This document shows, one piece after another, positions 37,101 through 45,368 of a stretch of 64,000 nucleotides of DNA (position 1 is its first letter; each line of letters begins with the position of its first letter). Below the pieces are notes generated by a model. The model was given only the letters and a program-made list of their open reading frames with translations. It searched no databases and was not told the DNA's origin. The translations under genes were made by a program, and so were the position numbers. The DNA is taken from positions 1,110 to 65,109 of the forward strand of contig WVZY01000023.1 in assembly GCA_011772205.1 (NCBI GenBank). The letters are read 5' to 3'. This DNA comes from Candidatus Latescibacterota bacterium. Lineage in GTDB: Bacteria; Krumholzibacteriota; Krumholzibacteriia; WVZY01.

Positions 37101-37317
37101 CCAGGTGGAGGCAGAAGAAGCCGAGGCCATTAGCCGAATAGTAACGCGTAGAGCCCCGGTAGAACCGCGCAAACTAGATTTCACTGAGGTGGAGGTGGCA
37201 CTCTCGGCAGACGAGGCAACCTGTGAGGCACGCCGTTGCCTGCGGTGTGATTTGGATTACACGCAACCCAAGGAAATAGAAACTCTGGCCGGGGCTGCTA
37301 TAAGCGGAGGAGACTGA
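34126..37317 (+). CDS. NuoF::GltD fusion, NADH-binding flavoprotein with FAD/NAD(P) domain
   Basis: 1063 residues from ATG 34126 (AAGGAAG upstream). Order: N-terminal thioredoxin-like [2Fe-2S] region (about 1-115; CxxxC at CQGFCEMDP), NuoF FMN/NADH domain (GRGGAGFPTGKKWE near 188, ADEGDPGAYMDR), SLBB, and NuoF 4Fe-4S helix bundle (CGKCFTCRKGTQRM). From about residue 540 a GltD-type chain: Cys sets CQAACPLG and CARVCHHPCEERC, FAD motif GSGPAGLTAAHCLSLRGY, GIIGGGNSAID for NAD(P), and VFAAGDVVTGPNTVVDA. HydB/NuoF-type proteins usually carry a ferredoxin domain there instead. It would link NADH, FMN, FeS and FAD in one chain; suitable for hydride transfer or bifurcation, which is inference. Confidence 0.87.
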   Translation: MYKLSSINELAEFRGRILREKEVQQDRPTLVICAGTGGQASGSNDVIRIIKRCILERGLQEKLNLRITGCQGFCEMDPFIVVHPGQHLYPKLRMEDVPRVIDAAMGGYVDGELIYKDASEQRGCHCQSDIPFFSKQTRTILGDNQKLDPIRIMEYLEQGGYAALEKALSNPDPEWIINEVKKSELRGRGGAGFPTGKKWELARAAGNGFQQKYIVCNADEGDPGAYMDRSLLEGNPHAIIEGMLIAGVAIGATRGFIYVRSEYPLAIKHTLIGLRQARDLGLLGMDILGTGIDFDIEIVRGAGAFVCGEETALISSIEGRMGEPRQRPPYPIERGLWGCPTCINNVETLANIPVIINRGGEGYAKVGVPGNRGTKIFSLVGKIRNTGLVEVPLGTKISEVVYGIGGGPVDKRKIKAVQTGGPSGGCIPASRFDLPIDYESLAEVGSIMGSGGMIVMDENTCMVDVAKYFMNFLKDESCGKCFTCRKGTQRMYEILDAITKGQAELEDLDLLEELALVVKDTTMCGLGHSAPNPVLSTLSYFREEYEQHIKNKKCNAFVCKELVGAPCQAACPLGTEAWRYVAHIARGEYEDAYQVIREANPFPSVCARVCHHPCEERCRAGTSGDSSVAIRALKRFITDRIDPSVYTPKRTAWKDGEPPLVAIVGSGPAGLTAAHCLSLRGYKVTVFEAECEPGGMLSCAIPSYRLPQEVIKKEIDSLLDENITIKCNTVLGRNLTVDGLFEDGYQAVLLALGAHKSRPLRLENEDAQGIYPSIEFLKSFNVEGRELAQGRVGIIGGGNSAIDAARTALRQRDVESVTILYRRTRDEMPAFLEEIEAADRDGIQINTLVAPTRIIAEGGRLKALELIRNELGDFDESGRRRPIPIAGTEHVIEIDTLIVAIGEDPGIDAIGADSLSQIETTRSNTVRVDSATLLTSRPGVFAAGDVVTGPNTVVDAIADGKRAATMIDRYIRGEEMAQPEEPQLPKVYLEPVQVEAEEAEAISRIVTRRAPVEPRKLDFTEVEVALSADEATCEARRCLRCDLDYTQPKEIETLAGAAISGGD

Positions 37318-37997
37318 TGATGGTTACATTGCACCTAAATGGTTTAAAAGTCTCGCTGGAAGAAGGCGCTACCTTACTTGATGCGGCGAAGTTTCTCGGT
37401 TTTCCGATTCCAACGCTTTGTCACATGGAAGGTCTCTCTCCTTACGGTGCTTGCCGGCTATGCGTCGTAGAGATCGGGGAAGGCGAGAATGCCAAATTAG
37501 TCTCATCATGCACTTACCCAGTGCAAGAGGGTTTGAAGATACGTACCGCATCATCGCGCGTTTTAAGGGCTCGCAGGATGATTCTGGAACTCCTGCTTGC
37601 CTCGTGTCCGCAATCGAGGACCATTCAGGATCTTGCATCTGCGCATGGTATTCGCATTCAACGATTCCGGCAGGAGCACGAGGACTGCATACTTTGTGGC
37701 CGCTGCGTGAGGATGTGCGAGGAGCAGATGATGGCCAAAGCCATTGGCTTTCGCGGGCGTGGCCAGGCCCGGAGCATCGGTACGCCGTTTGATATCAAAT
37801 CAGACGTTTGCCGATTGTGCGGCGGTTGCATGTATATTTGCCCGGCCTGCCAGCTCAGATGCACGTACAGCGAGCCAGAGAGAGCTGTCTGCGGCGGCTG
37901 TGCGAATCTTATGTCACCGTGTGTGGAGATGGAAAATTTCGATGACCTGATGTGCTATATGGATCCTTGTGTGGCATGTGAAATACATAAGGACTGA
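37317..37997 (+). CDS. HoxU/NuoG-N-like iron-sulfur protein
   Basis: 226 residues. N-terminal plant-type [2Fe-2S] domain (PTLCHMEGLSPYGACRLCVV, C at CTYPV), a His/Cys [4Fe-4S] segment as in NuoG, and two [4Fe-4S] sets CILCGRCVRMCEE and CRLCGGCMYICPAC, followed by an extra Cys-rich tail (CGGCANLMSPC, CVACE). It lacks the large Mo-enzyme-like part of NuoG, so it resembles the diaphorase subunit HoxU. It starts inside the stop of the NuoF::GltD gene (TGATG), giving coupled translation; a start one codon later is equally possible. It likely supplies an electron exit path for the complex. Confidence 0.85.
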   Translation: MMVTLHLNGLKVSLEEGATLLDAAKFLGFPIPTLCHMEGLSPYGACRLCVVEIGEGENAKLVSSCTYPVQEGLKIRTASSRVLRARRMILELLLASCPQSRTIQDLASAHGIRIQRFRQEHEDCILCGRCVRMCEEQMMAKAIGFRGRGQARSIGTPFDIKSDVCRLCGGCMYICPACQLRCTYSEPERAVCGGCANLMSPCVEMENFDDLMCYMDPCVACEIHKD

Positions 37998-38024
37998 TGA
38001 AACGGAAGAGGAGGAGAAGAAAAA

Positions 38025-39605
38025 ATGTCGTTTTCTAGAGTAAACACATCGGCTGCAACCCTTACGAAAAACAGAACAGAGGATTCCATAGTGCCGATCT
38101 CCGGCATGTGCGTAACATGCGTTGACGGCTGCATTGGTATGTGCGAGATCGGCAAGTCGGCATACCGGGGACACGAAGTGATCTACCCGCAGCCATTCGG
38201 AGTCATCACGTCGGCCGCCGAAAAAGATTTTCCCATTGACTATTCTCATTTCAGCATCATGGGGACTTCAGTAGGGGCGCACGGTATCGAGCAAGACAGT
38301 GACAAGGCTGTCTTTCCGAACGTGAATCTCGAGGTTACTTTTGGCCATGACGGCGGACTAAGGTTCAAGTATCCCTGGATCATACCGGGCATCGGGTCCA
38401 CGGACATCGCGAAAAATAACTGGGAGGGTCTGGCAATTGGCACCGCAATAGCCGGAACGGGCCTTACGATCGGCGAAAACGTCGTTGGAATGGACCCCGA
38501 GGCCAAGATCGAAAACGGACGAGTAGTCGATACCGTTGATCTCAAAAAGCGGGTAAATCTGTTCAAGGACTTCCAAAGAGACAACTACGGCGCCACGATC
38601 GTCCAGGCAAACATCGAAGACACACGATTGGGAGTCCAAGAGTATGCGATCGAGAAACTAGGAGTTGAATGCGTCGAACTCAAATGGGGCCAGGGCGCAA
38701 AAAACATCGGCGGCGAAGTCAAAATCCGGAATTTGGAAAAAGCGCAAATGCTCTACAAGCGCGGATACGTCGTCCTGCCAAATCCTACCAATCCAAACGT
38801 TGTCGAGGACTTTAAGCGAGGCGTGTTCAGAGAGTTCGAGCGGCACTCGAGGGTTGGCATGGTCACCGAAGAATCATTTGCCCAACGCGTCGGAGAACTC
38901 CGTAAAGCCGGAGCCAAATACATTTTTTTGAAAACTGGAGCGTATAGACCGGCTGATTTGGCCAGGGCCGTGAAGTTCTGTTCCAAATACAAAATAGACC
39001 TTCTCACTGTCGACGGCGCTGGAGGAGGAACCGGTATGAGCCCGTGGCGGATGATGAACGAGTGGGGAGTGCCTCCCGTAGAACTGCATTCGCTTCTGTA
39101 TCAATACACCAAGCGCATCTCTGATAGAGGCGAGCACGTGCCAGCGCTCGCCCTTGCCGGTGGATTTACGTTCGAAGACCAAATATTCAAGGGACTGGCC
39201 ATCGGTGCCCCATTTGTAAAGCTCATCGGCATGGCGCGAGGCCCCATCGCCGCAGCGATGGTCGGCAAGACAATTGGCCGGGCTATCGATGAACATCAGC
39301 TTCCCGTCTATGTCGAACGTTTCGGAAATACGAAGGACGAAATCTTTGTAACCGCAGGTGCGCTGCGCAGAGAGCTTGGAAACGAGGAATTCGAAAGGCT
39401 TCCAACAGGCGCAATCGGATTGTATACCTACTATGAGCGTCTCGCGCAGGGGCTGCGGCAGCTCATGGCAGGAAGCCGGAAGTTTTCTATCGAGCACATT
39501 TCGAGAGACGACATAGCGGCTCTAACTCACAAGGCAGCGGATATCAGTGGAATCCCTTATGTAACCGATGTTGACAAGGCAGAGGTCGAGGAGATTCTAA
39601 GCTAG
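38025..39605 (+). CDS. GltB-like FMN-binding protein without the 3Fe-4S motif
   Basis: 526 residues. N-terminal cysteine cluster CVTCVDGCIGMCE (residues about 29-41), then a glutamate-synthase FMN barrel: KWGQGAKNIGGEVKI, the TVDGAGGGTGMSPWRMMNEWG loop region, LALAGGFTFEDQIFKGLAIGA. The usual C-x5-C-x4-C 3Fe-4S ligands of GltB after the barrel are missing, unlike the second copy at 41736-43163. There is no amidotransferase domain, so it is not a full glutamate synthase. It is the last gene of the NuoE/NuoF::GltD operon (27 bp gap) and the likely terminal flavin site. Substrate unknown. Confidence 0.82.
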   Translation: MSFSRVNTSAATLTKNRTEDSIVPISGMCVTCVDGCIGMCEIGKSAYRGHEVIYPQPFGVITSAAEKDFPIDYSHFSIMGTSVGAHGIEQDSDKAVFPNVNLEVTFGHDGGLRFKYPWIIPGIGSTDIAKNNWEGLAIGTAIAGTGLTIGENVVGMDPEAKIENGRVVDTVDLKKRVNLFKDFQRDNYGATIVQANIEDTRLGVQEYAIEKLGVECVELKWGQGAKNIGGEVKIRNLEKAQMLYKRGYVVLPNPTNPNVVEDFKRGVFREFERHSRVGMVTEESFAQRVGELRKAGAKYIFLKTGAYRPADLARAVKFCSKYKIDLLTVDGAGGGTGMSPWRMMNEWGVPPVELHSLLYQYTKRISDRGEHVPALALAGGFTFEDQIFKGLAIGAPFVKLIGMARGPIAAAMVGKTIGRAIDEHQLPVYVERFGNTKDEIFVTAGALRRELGNEEFERLPTGAIGLYTYYERLAQGLRQLMAGSRKFSIEHISRDDIAALTHKAADISGIPYVTDVDKAEVEEILS

Positions 39606-40025
39606 TCAATGCCTTACACATCGGGTTCGGTGAGCCCGGTATTTCTCGGCTAAATTTTCCCGCTGATTCTGCCTTGGACCTGCGAAACTAGTTCGCCACC
39701 GCTCGGAAACCACTTCCTCCTTTCCGAGCACGATCGCCGGTAGCTTTTGGATAAAGTAAAAGTGCGCCGGCGATCGCTATTGAGACTCGAACCATCCGTA
39801 TTCGGGCCGACCGAGATACGAATGTAAGCGCTCCTTGTCGAGAACATGGTTGGCTCAGACGCGCTTGCCGCAGGTCTAGAGCTGGCTCTCGCTCCAGCTT
39901 TCCACCACGCTTTACTTTTATAATAAACCAAAGTAATTACTAAAGAATGAAGCTGGGAGAAACCAAGGTAATGCAAAAAGGGCTCCACCAGGGTGGAGCC
40001 CCGACAATGAATCTTTATCGTTTGT
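39606..40025. other. Intergenic region between convergent genes
   Basis: No gene recognised. Besides the terminator at 39980-40001, CGATCGCCGG (39731-39740) and CCGGCGATCG (39767-39776) form a 10-bp perfect stem with an inner CTTTT/AAAAG pairing, without a T-run. A frame at 39650-39988 on the minus strand has no ribosome site and is Ser/Arg-rich like an out-of-frame read. Confidence 0.5.
39980..40001 (-). terminator. Intrinsic terminator
   Basis: GGGCTCCAC (39980-39988) and GTGGAGCCC (39993-40001) form a 9-bp stem. On the minus strand the hairpin is followed by CTTTTTGC, so it terminates the outer-membrane protein gene that ends at 40026. Confidence 0.75.
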
Positions 40026-40607
40026 CTAACTTCCCAATCTGAACATCATGCCTACCTTGACGGAGAGCTGGCTGATGTCACTAACCACCGTGTACCATGC
40101 TTCCGTCAGCATCGCCATGCCCGGATTGATGTCGAATGCAATCCCTCCTCCCATGTCCAACCCAACTTTTATTTCCGTATCATCTTCCGAAACGGCCGGC
40201 GCGATGAAACCACCGCCATAATCAATGGCCGGTATATCCACTCCGGCTGTGAATACATGAAACCCGAGGCCGCCGCCGGCGAACGGCCGAATTCTCGGGT
40301 TTGACACTGGGAAAATATACTTGGCCTTCGCACCAATGACGAAATCGCGAGCCGATACCTCACCACCTCCAAGTACATCTTCGGACTTCGTCCAGAAATC
40401 GAAATACGTCTCCAGTGCGACATTCGAACTCACGTGACCCAGGTCCGCAAAAAAGCCAAATGAGATGGTCGCATCCACATCTTCCGGATCGACCAACCCG
40501 ATCCTGAATCCTACCCCTTTGAGGGCAAGGTCAGCCTGGGCATACGCACCGGAGAGCGCCAGCGAACTCAGGGCGAAGAAGACCAACACTGCTGTAACTT
40601 GTTTCAT
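40026..40607 (-). CDS. Outer-membrane beta-barrel protein
   Basis: 193 residues from ATG 40607 (GGGAGGG upstream). Signal peptide about 1-24 (MKQVTAVLVFFALSSLALSG, cleaved near AYA-QAD). The rest alternates polar and hydrophobic residues in strands (VGFRIGLVD, ATISFGFFADL, RIRPFAGGGLGFHVFTA, VKVGMMFRLGS), like OmpA/OmpW-type eight-strand barrels. PFAGGGLGFH is a frequent motif in such families. The gene interrupts the redox gene block in the opposite direction. Role unknown. Confidence 0.75.
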   Translation of the reverse strand: MKQVTAVLVFFALSSLALSGAYAQADLALKGVGFRIGLVDPEDVDATISFGFFADLGHVSSNVALETYFDFWTKSEDVLGGGEVSARDFVIGAKAKYIFPVSNPRIRPFAGGGLGFHVFTAGVDIPAIDYGGGFIAPAVSEDDTEIKVGLDMGGGIAFDINPGMAMLTEAWYTVVSDISQLSVKVGMMFRLGS

Positions 40608-41060
40608 GCCAATCCCTCCCGCGAAGAGTGTTTGAGTGCCCCAGTTAATCTGCAATCGCAAAGCTCCATATGGGATTCTTCGATCGGGGGTGCAAAATCC
40701 GATCCAACTCCATAGGTGCGGCACTCATTTTTGCGAGAGGCCGGGTATGGCCTTCGTGCTGCATGTCCCCGGCAAGAGCCTGAGGTCTGGAGGCCAAACG
40801 GCTGATCGTCTATTAGAAGCGTGCCAGGATGTCCACACTCTTGATTCCGGTACCGATCGGCAGTTTGCCAGGGTGCTGTCGTCCACGACTCTGGTACCGA
40901 TCGGCAGTTGCCAGGGTGCCTTCATCCCCGACTCTGGTAACGGATTGCCACCGCCGGGCACGCAGAGATTCAAAACTCAATGCATTTGTTGTATCATTCC
41001 CCCCAGCAAGAATGCATTTGCATCTGGAAAAATCTGTTCGTAAGCGAAAGGAGTTACTAA
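40608..41060. other. Intergenic region with tandem repeats
   Basis: Between the divergent outer-membrane protein and rubrerythrin genes. It contains the tandem array at 40823-40952; nothing else recognised apart from GAAAGGAG before the rubrerythrin start. Confidence 0.55.
40823..40952. repeat. Three tandem repeats of about 43 bp
   Basis: Units begin at 40823 (44 bp), 40867 (43 bp) and 40910 (43 bp), each starting GCCAGG and containing GGTACCGATCGGCAG or, in the third, GGTAACGGATTGCCA. The array is bracketed by GCGTGCC (40819-40825) and GGCACGC (40957-40963), the same outer-arm sequence as the structured repeat family, though the inside differs. It sits about 110 bp before the rubrerythrin start. 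Confidence 0.65.
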
Positions 41061-41555
41061 ATGGCCACGAGGGACAACTTGAAAGAAGCATTCGCAGGAG
41101 AGAGCCAGGCGTACCGCAAGTATATGATGTTTGCAAAGAAGGCCGAGCAAGACGGGCTGCCCAATATCGCCCGTCTGTTTCGTACGACGGCCGAGGCGGA
41201 GAGGATTCACGCGGAGGGGCATCTGAACGCTATGGGAGCAATTGGCTCAACAGCGGAAAATCTGCAGGCGGCCATTGACGGAGAGACCTATGAGTACACC
41301 GACATGTACCCGCCGATGATCGAGCAGGCCGAAGCTGATGGTCACAAGGCCAAGCGCATGTTTGGATACGCGGTCAAGGCCAAAGCGACCCATGCGAAGC
41401 TGTACAAACACGCACTTGAGGCCGCACAGCGCGGTGAAGACTTAGCAGAGACACAGTTTTATCTATGTCCGGTATGCGGGCATATCGAATTCGGGAACCC
41501 TCCGGATTCATGTCCTGCGTGCGGTGCGAAAGGCGATAAGTTCGTCCAGGTATAG
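41061..41555 (+). CDS. rbr: Rubrerythrin
   Basis: 164 residues. Four-helix diiron domain with the ligand motifs FAGESQAYRKY, TAEAERIHAEGH, and KATHAKLYKHAL, followed by a C-terminal rubredoxin-like domain CPVCGHIEFGNPPDSCPACG (residues about 137-156). It reduces hydrogen peroxide in anaerobes, using reductant from rubredoxin or NADH oxidoreductases. GAAAGGAG precedes ATG 41061. The next gene carries a rubredoxin domain, a possible electron donor. Confidence 0.95.
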   Translation: MATRDNLKEAFAGESQAYRKYMMFAKKAEQDGLPNIARLFRTTAEAERIHAEGHLNAMGAIGSTAENLQAAIDGETYEYTDMYPPMIEQAEADGHKAKRMFGYAVKAKATHAKLYKHALEAAQRGEDLAETQFYLCPVCGHIEFGNPPDSCPACGAKGDKFVQV

Positions 41556-41735
41556 TCAGGCCTTTTTATCTGCCCTTAATAATAGAGGCGCCGGCGGCTG
41601 TTTGAGCACTAAACCGTCTCGTGCAGCTACCGACGGAGTGACCGTATATGGCCGCCGGACGGGTGGTGGCGAACCGCCTTGTCAGGCCGATATCGAAGCG
41701 CTGAAGCAATCTCGTTGGTAAAGGAGATCTTAACC

Positions 41736-43163
41736 ATGGCCCATCCATCTGCAAGGGTTTGGGAGTGCGGGGTGTGCGGTTATCTATATGATGAAAAAAA
41801 AGAAGGCACAGGATGGGATGAATTGCCGGAGGATTGGGAGTGCCCTATTTGCGGTGCCCTCAAGTCCGAGTTCATCCCGGCTGAGCAATCCGCGGGTGCT
41901 CAAGCTCCGGGGCCAGGAGCGCCCGAAGGCTCACCTAGCGAGTATCTCGGACAATGGGCGAGAGCCACCGATGATACCGAAACGCTCATGGCAGACATCC
42001 ATCGAATGGCGGCAACCGGTGAGTCCATCATCGAGCCGATGAGATCGAAGACACCCGTCGTTTCATGGAATGACATATTGATAAAAGGCGCACAGCTTGC
42101 CCGCTTCCCACTGAACAAGACAGAACCCGTAAACACGAGGACGGTCGTAGGGCACAATGCAAAGCGTCCTTTAGTGATAGAAACGCCTATCTATATCACA
42201 CACATGTCTTTTGGAGCATTATCAAGAGAGATCAAGCTGGCGCTGGCAAAAGGCAGCGCGGCCGCACGCACTGCGATGTGCTCTGGAGAAGGCGGAATTC
42301 TCAAGGAATCCTTGGAGAGCGCACACAAATATATCTTCGAATATGTACCCAACCGATATAGTGTCACCGACGATTATCTAAGAGCCATTGATGCGATCGA
42401 AATCAAAATCGGCCAGTCCGCAAAACCCGGCATGGGCGGCCACTTGCCTGCGAATAAAGTCACAAAAGAAATCGCCGAAATCCGCGGTTTCCCTGAAGGA
42501 ACCGACATCACCAGCCCTTCTCGCTTTGATGACATCGCCAATAAGGATGACCTGAAGAAAAAAGTCCAATGGCTTCGGGAAAAATCCAGCGGCAAGCCAA
42601 TTGGTATCAAGATTGCCGGTGGACATATCGAAGCGGATTTGGAAGTTGCCCTTCACGCTGGACCCGACTTCATCACCATTGACGGAAAACCGGGCGCTAC
42701 CGGGGCAGCACCAAAGTTCATCAAGAGCGCTACTTCGGTTCCAACGATTTTCGCTCTCCACCGCGCCAGAAAGTTCCTGGATGAGAAAGGCGCCGGCAAT
42801 GTATCGCTGCTGATTACTGGCGGACTGCGGGTCTCCCCGGATTTCGCAAAAGCTCTGGCGCTGGGCGCAGATGCCATCGCCATCGGCACGTCGGCGCTAA
42901 TGGCGTGCGGATGTCAACAATATCGCATCTGTCACACGGGTAAATGTCCTGTCGGCATCACCACTCAGGATCCAGGTCTCAGGGCAAGGCTCGACATCAA
43001 TGAATCCGCCAGAAGACTGGAGAATTTCCTCCGGGTTTCCACAGAAGAGCTCAAGGACTTTGCCAGGCTCACAGGAAACAAAGACGTTCACGACCTTTCG
43101 ATAACCGATCTGTGTACTATAAATTCCGAGATTTCAGAGCATACCGACATCGAACACGTGTAG
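41736..43163 (+). CDS. Rubredoxin-fused GltB-like FMN protein
   Basis: 475 residues from ATG 41736 (AAAGGAG upstream). N-terminal rubredoxin with C11/C14 (CGVCGYLYD) and C36/C39 ([11 protein letters not shown]). Then a glutamate synthase FMN domain: [24 protein letters not shown]-type loop, [58 protein letters not shown], and the 3Fe-4S ligands [20 protein letters not shown]. No amidotransferase domain. The rubredoxin domain suggests electron input from a rubredoxin-type partner; the cluster nearby offers both NADH and peroxide chemistry. Probably co-expressed with rubrerythrin 180 bp upstream. Confidence 0.88.
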   Translation: MAHPSARVWECGVCGYLYDEKKEGTGWDELPEDWECPICGALKSEFIPAEQSAGAQAPGPGAPEGSPSEYLGQWARATDDTETLMADIHRMAATGESIIEPMRSKTPVVSWNDILIKGAQLARFPLNKTEPVNTRTVVGHNAKRPLVIETPIYITHMSFGALSREIKLALAKGSAAARTAMCSGEGGILKESLESAHKYIFEYVPNRYSVTDDYLRAIDAIEIKIGQSAKPGMGGHLPANKVTKEIAEIRGFPEGTDITSPSRFDDIANKDDLKKKVQWLREKSSGKPIGIKIAGGHIEADLEVALHAGPDFITIDGKPGATGAAPKFIKSATSVPTIFALHRARKFLDEKGAGNVSLLITGGLRVSPDFAKALALGADAIAIGTSALMACGCQQYRICHTGKCPVGITTQDPGLRARLDINESARRLENFLRVSTEELKDFARLTGNKDVHDLSITDLCTINSEISEHTDIEHV

Positions 43164-43260
43164 AAGTTGAAAATGAAGATGGCTTCCGGAGGCCACCCGA
43201 ATGGGCAAGAAGTTGCATGGCAAGAATGCTAACATACACCACAGGCAGGGGGTGTTCACT

Positions 43261-45213
43261 ATGCTGCGCTATAGGACAGCAATTGCCATTTTCTTCGTGT
43301 CTATTTGCATCCTACTCCTAGCTGATGCCGGTGATGCATTCTATGTTTCCTCGACGGTGGACGTGGAGGAGCGATCCATCACAACCGTGAATTGCGGTAA
43401 GCTCTTCGGCCTCCGCGTTCTGTTCGATGGATCTCGCGGCCAGGATCTCAGCGAATGGTCGACCTTCATTGCCGATCTTACGAGCGAAGGAGCGATTGTT
43501 ACCGAGAACACTCAGTCCATCGATGACACCGTTCTGAGCGACATCGACGTCTTGTGGCTCACAGCGATGACCCAGCCATTTTCCGGTGACGTCCTTTCTA
43601 CGATTTCCAACTGGATCGAAAATGGCGGTCGCGTGCTCATGGCTGCAGACGATGACTTAACGGCCGTTGAATTCGAGAACCTCCTCGATCAGGTTGCGAG
43701 TGACGGGACGGGCATCACGTTTCGGACCACCGATGGTACGGCCGGTGTATCCGTGTTCATTGGAACGCACCCCACAACGGAGGGCATCGATGCATTCCGC
43801 ATTGATTCACCTTCGACAACACTTTCCATCACTTCTCCAGCAACAGTGCTCGCCTGGGATCTCGGTTTGAAACACATCATTGGCGCGTCCCAATTGGGAG
43901 ATACCCGCATCATTGCACTCGGCGACCGTTTCTTTGCGAATTACGAAATTCTACATGCAGACAACCGACGCTTTGGCTTTCAGGTTTTCGAATGGTTTGG
44001 TGAGGATCTGCAAGTGGGCCTTCCTGATCTCTCCGTCTCACCGAGCTCGATCGATGTGACGCTCGCCCCTGGAGAGTCAACGACGGTGTCGATCCAGATC
44101 ACAAATCCCGCCGAATGCGTGGTGGATTACGAAATATTTTGGTCCGGATCGCCGACTTTCCTCGAACCACCCATTTTCTCGGACGATTTCGAGGACGGCG
44201 ACTTCGCTGAATGGACGGATTCCGGCGGATCAGGCACGAAAGAGGTCACGACGGATGTTGCTGCCAACGGGACGACGTGGAGTTACCACGAATATGGATC
44301 GTCTCAAGGTTGGTTCGATGGCATCTACCGAAAGATCGGGAGCCTCCAGCCGAATTACATCAGCTTCTGGGTACGTTCAGCGAGCAGAATAATAAGCGAT
44401 GGTTACTTCGTCATTCTCGACACTGAGGGACGAATGGCAATAAAGTTCATCATGACCTCTTGGGCTACATTCTGCTTGAACAATAACGGCATGGGCGATT
44501 GTTTTTCGTTTCCCTACGATGCGGATCGTTGGTACCAGATTAGCCTGGCCAACATTAACTTCACGACGCAAAGGCTCGACTGGTACATCAACAACATTCT
44601 GAAGCAGAGCGGTGTGTACTTCGAGGATTGGCCACTGGTAGAGAACTTCGACGAAGTGCATCTCTTCAATTATGAACTCGGTGGTGAAGCATGGTGGGAT
44701 GAGATTTTTTTCTGGGATGGTAACCCAATCGAGTGGCTTGCGACGAGCGCCAACCATGGCAGTGTGACGGCAGGGACAGAGGTTTTCGATGTGGTGATAT
44801 GCGCTTCGTCACTGAAGGACAGTACGTACGCCGGTTCCGTTCAGATAGAAGGTAACGCGGCCAATGCACCCGTGGTCATACCCATACAGCTCACCGTGTC
44901 CTCGTTATCCGCGGTTGAAAAGAAGAAAGTGCCGCCCACAGTGCTCCTCGAGCAGAATTGGCCCAATCCGTTCAAGCCTGTGACAACCATTGCGTACGAG
45001 ATACCGTCTGCGACACACGCAAGGCTCGCCATCTTCGATGTCACTGGAAAAATGATACGCGTGTTGGTTGACCGTCCCTTGCCTGCGGGCCGTTTTACCG
45101 CGACATGGGATGGCACGGATTCACACGGAGATCTCGTGGCAAGCGGCGTGTATTTCTACCGGCTCGATGCCTCCAGCTCGACTCAAACGAAAAAGATGGT
45201 GCTTCTCAAGTAG
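43261..45213 (+). CDS. Secreted protein with FlgD-like sorting tail
   Basis: 650 residues from ATG 43261 (AGGGGGTG upstream); signal peptide about 1-26 (AIAIFFVSICILLLADAG). Residues 45-245 resemble a GATase-like/DUF4350-type domain: RVLFDGSRGQDLSEW, DIDVLWLTAMTQPF, NWIENGGRVLMAADDDL. Residues 280-305 begin an Ig-like stretch (LAPGESTTVSIQITNPAEC), 330-500 look like a lectin-type jelly roll (FSDDFEDGDFAEWTD, WWDEIFFWDG), and the end is QNWPNPFKPVTTIAYE..GVYFYRLDASSS..KKMVLLK, the sorting domain. Likely exported and surface attached. Confidence 0.75.
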   Translation: MLRYRTAIAIFFVSICILLLADAGDAFYVSSTVDVEERSITTVNCGKLFGLRVLFDGSRGQDLSEWSTFIADLTSEGAIVTENTQSIDDTVLSDIDVLWLTAMTQPFSGDVLSTISNWIENGGRVLMAADDDLTAVEFENLLDQVASDGTGITFRTTDGTAGVSVFIGTHPTTEGIDAFRIDSPSTTLSITSPATVLAWDLGLKHIIGASQLGDTRIIALGDRFFANYEILHADNRRFGFQVFEWFGEDLQVGLPDLSVSPSSIDVTLAPGESTTVSIQITNPAECVVDYEIFWSGSPTFLEPPIFSDDFEDGDFAEWTDSGGSGTKEVTTDVAANGTTWSYHEYGSSQGWFDGIYRKIGSLQPNYISFWVRSASRIISDGYFVILDTEGRMAIKFIMTSWATFCLNNNGMGDCFSFPYDADRWYQISLANINFTTQRLDWYINNILKQSGVYFEDWPLVENFDEVHLFNYELGGEAWWDEIFFWDGNPIEWLATSANHGSVTAGTEVFDVVICASSLKDSTYAGSVQIEGNAANAPVVIPIQLTVSSLSAVEKKKVPPTVLLEQNWPNPFKPVTTIAYEIPSATHARLAIFDVTGKMIRVLVDRPLPAGRFTATWDGTDSHGDLVASGVYFYRLDASSSTQTKKMVLLK

Positions 45214-45270
45214 GCTTGAGGAGCTCCGCATGCTGGAATTCCACACACCGCTGAACCCAGTCACGCGATA

Positions 45271-45298
45271 AAAAGGCCGGTCCCTTGGGACCGGCCTT
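45271..45298. terminator. Bidirectional intrinsic terminator
   Basis: AAAGGCCGGTCCC and GGGACCGGCCTTT form a 13-bp perfect stem around TT. A-rich sequence on the left and T-rich on the right let it serve both the secreted protein gene ending at 45213 and the convergent gene ending at 45369. Confidence 0.85.
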
Positions 45299-45368
45299 TC
45301 TTGCTGGCCTCGTTCGCATCGGGAGATCTGCGTGCATCGTGCCGCCCCGTGATTTGGTGCTGCCGATC

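Noticed and set aside
40823-40952. Tandem repeats as a small CRISPR array
   Set aside because: Units are contiguous with no unique spacers, and no cas genes are near.
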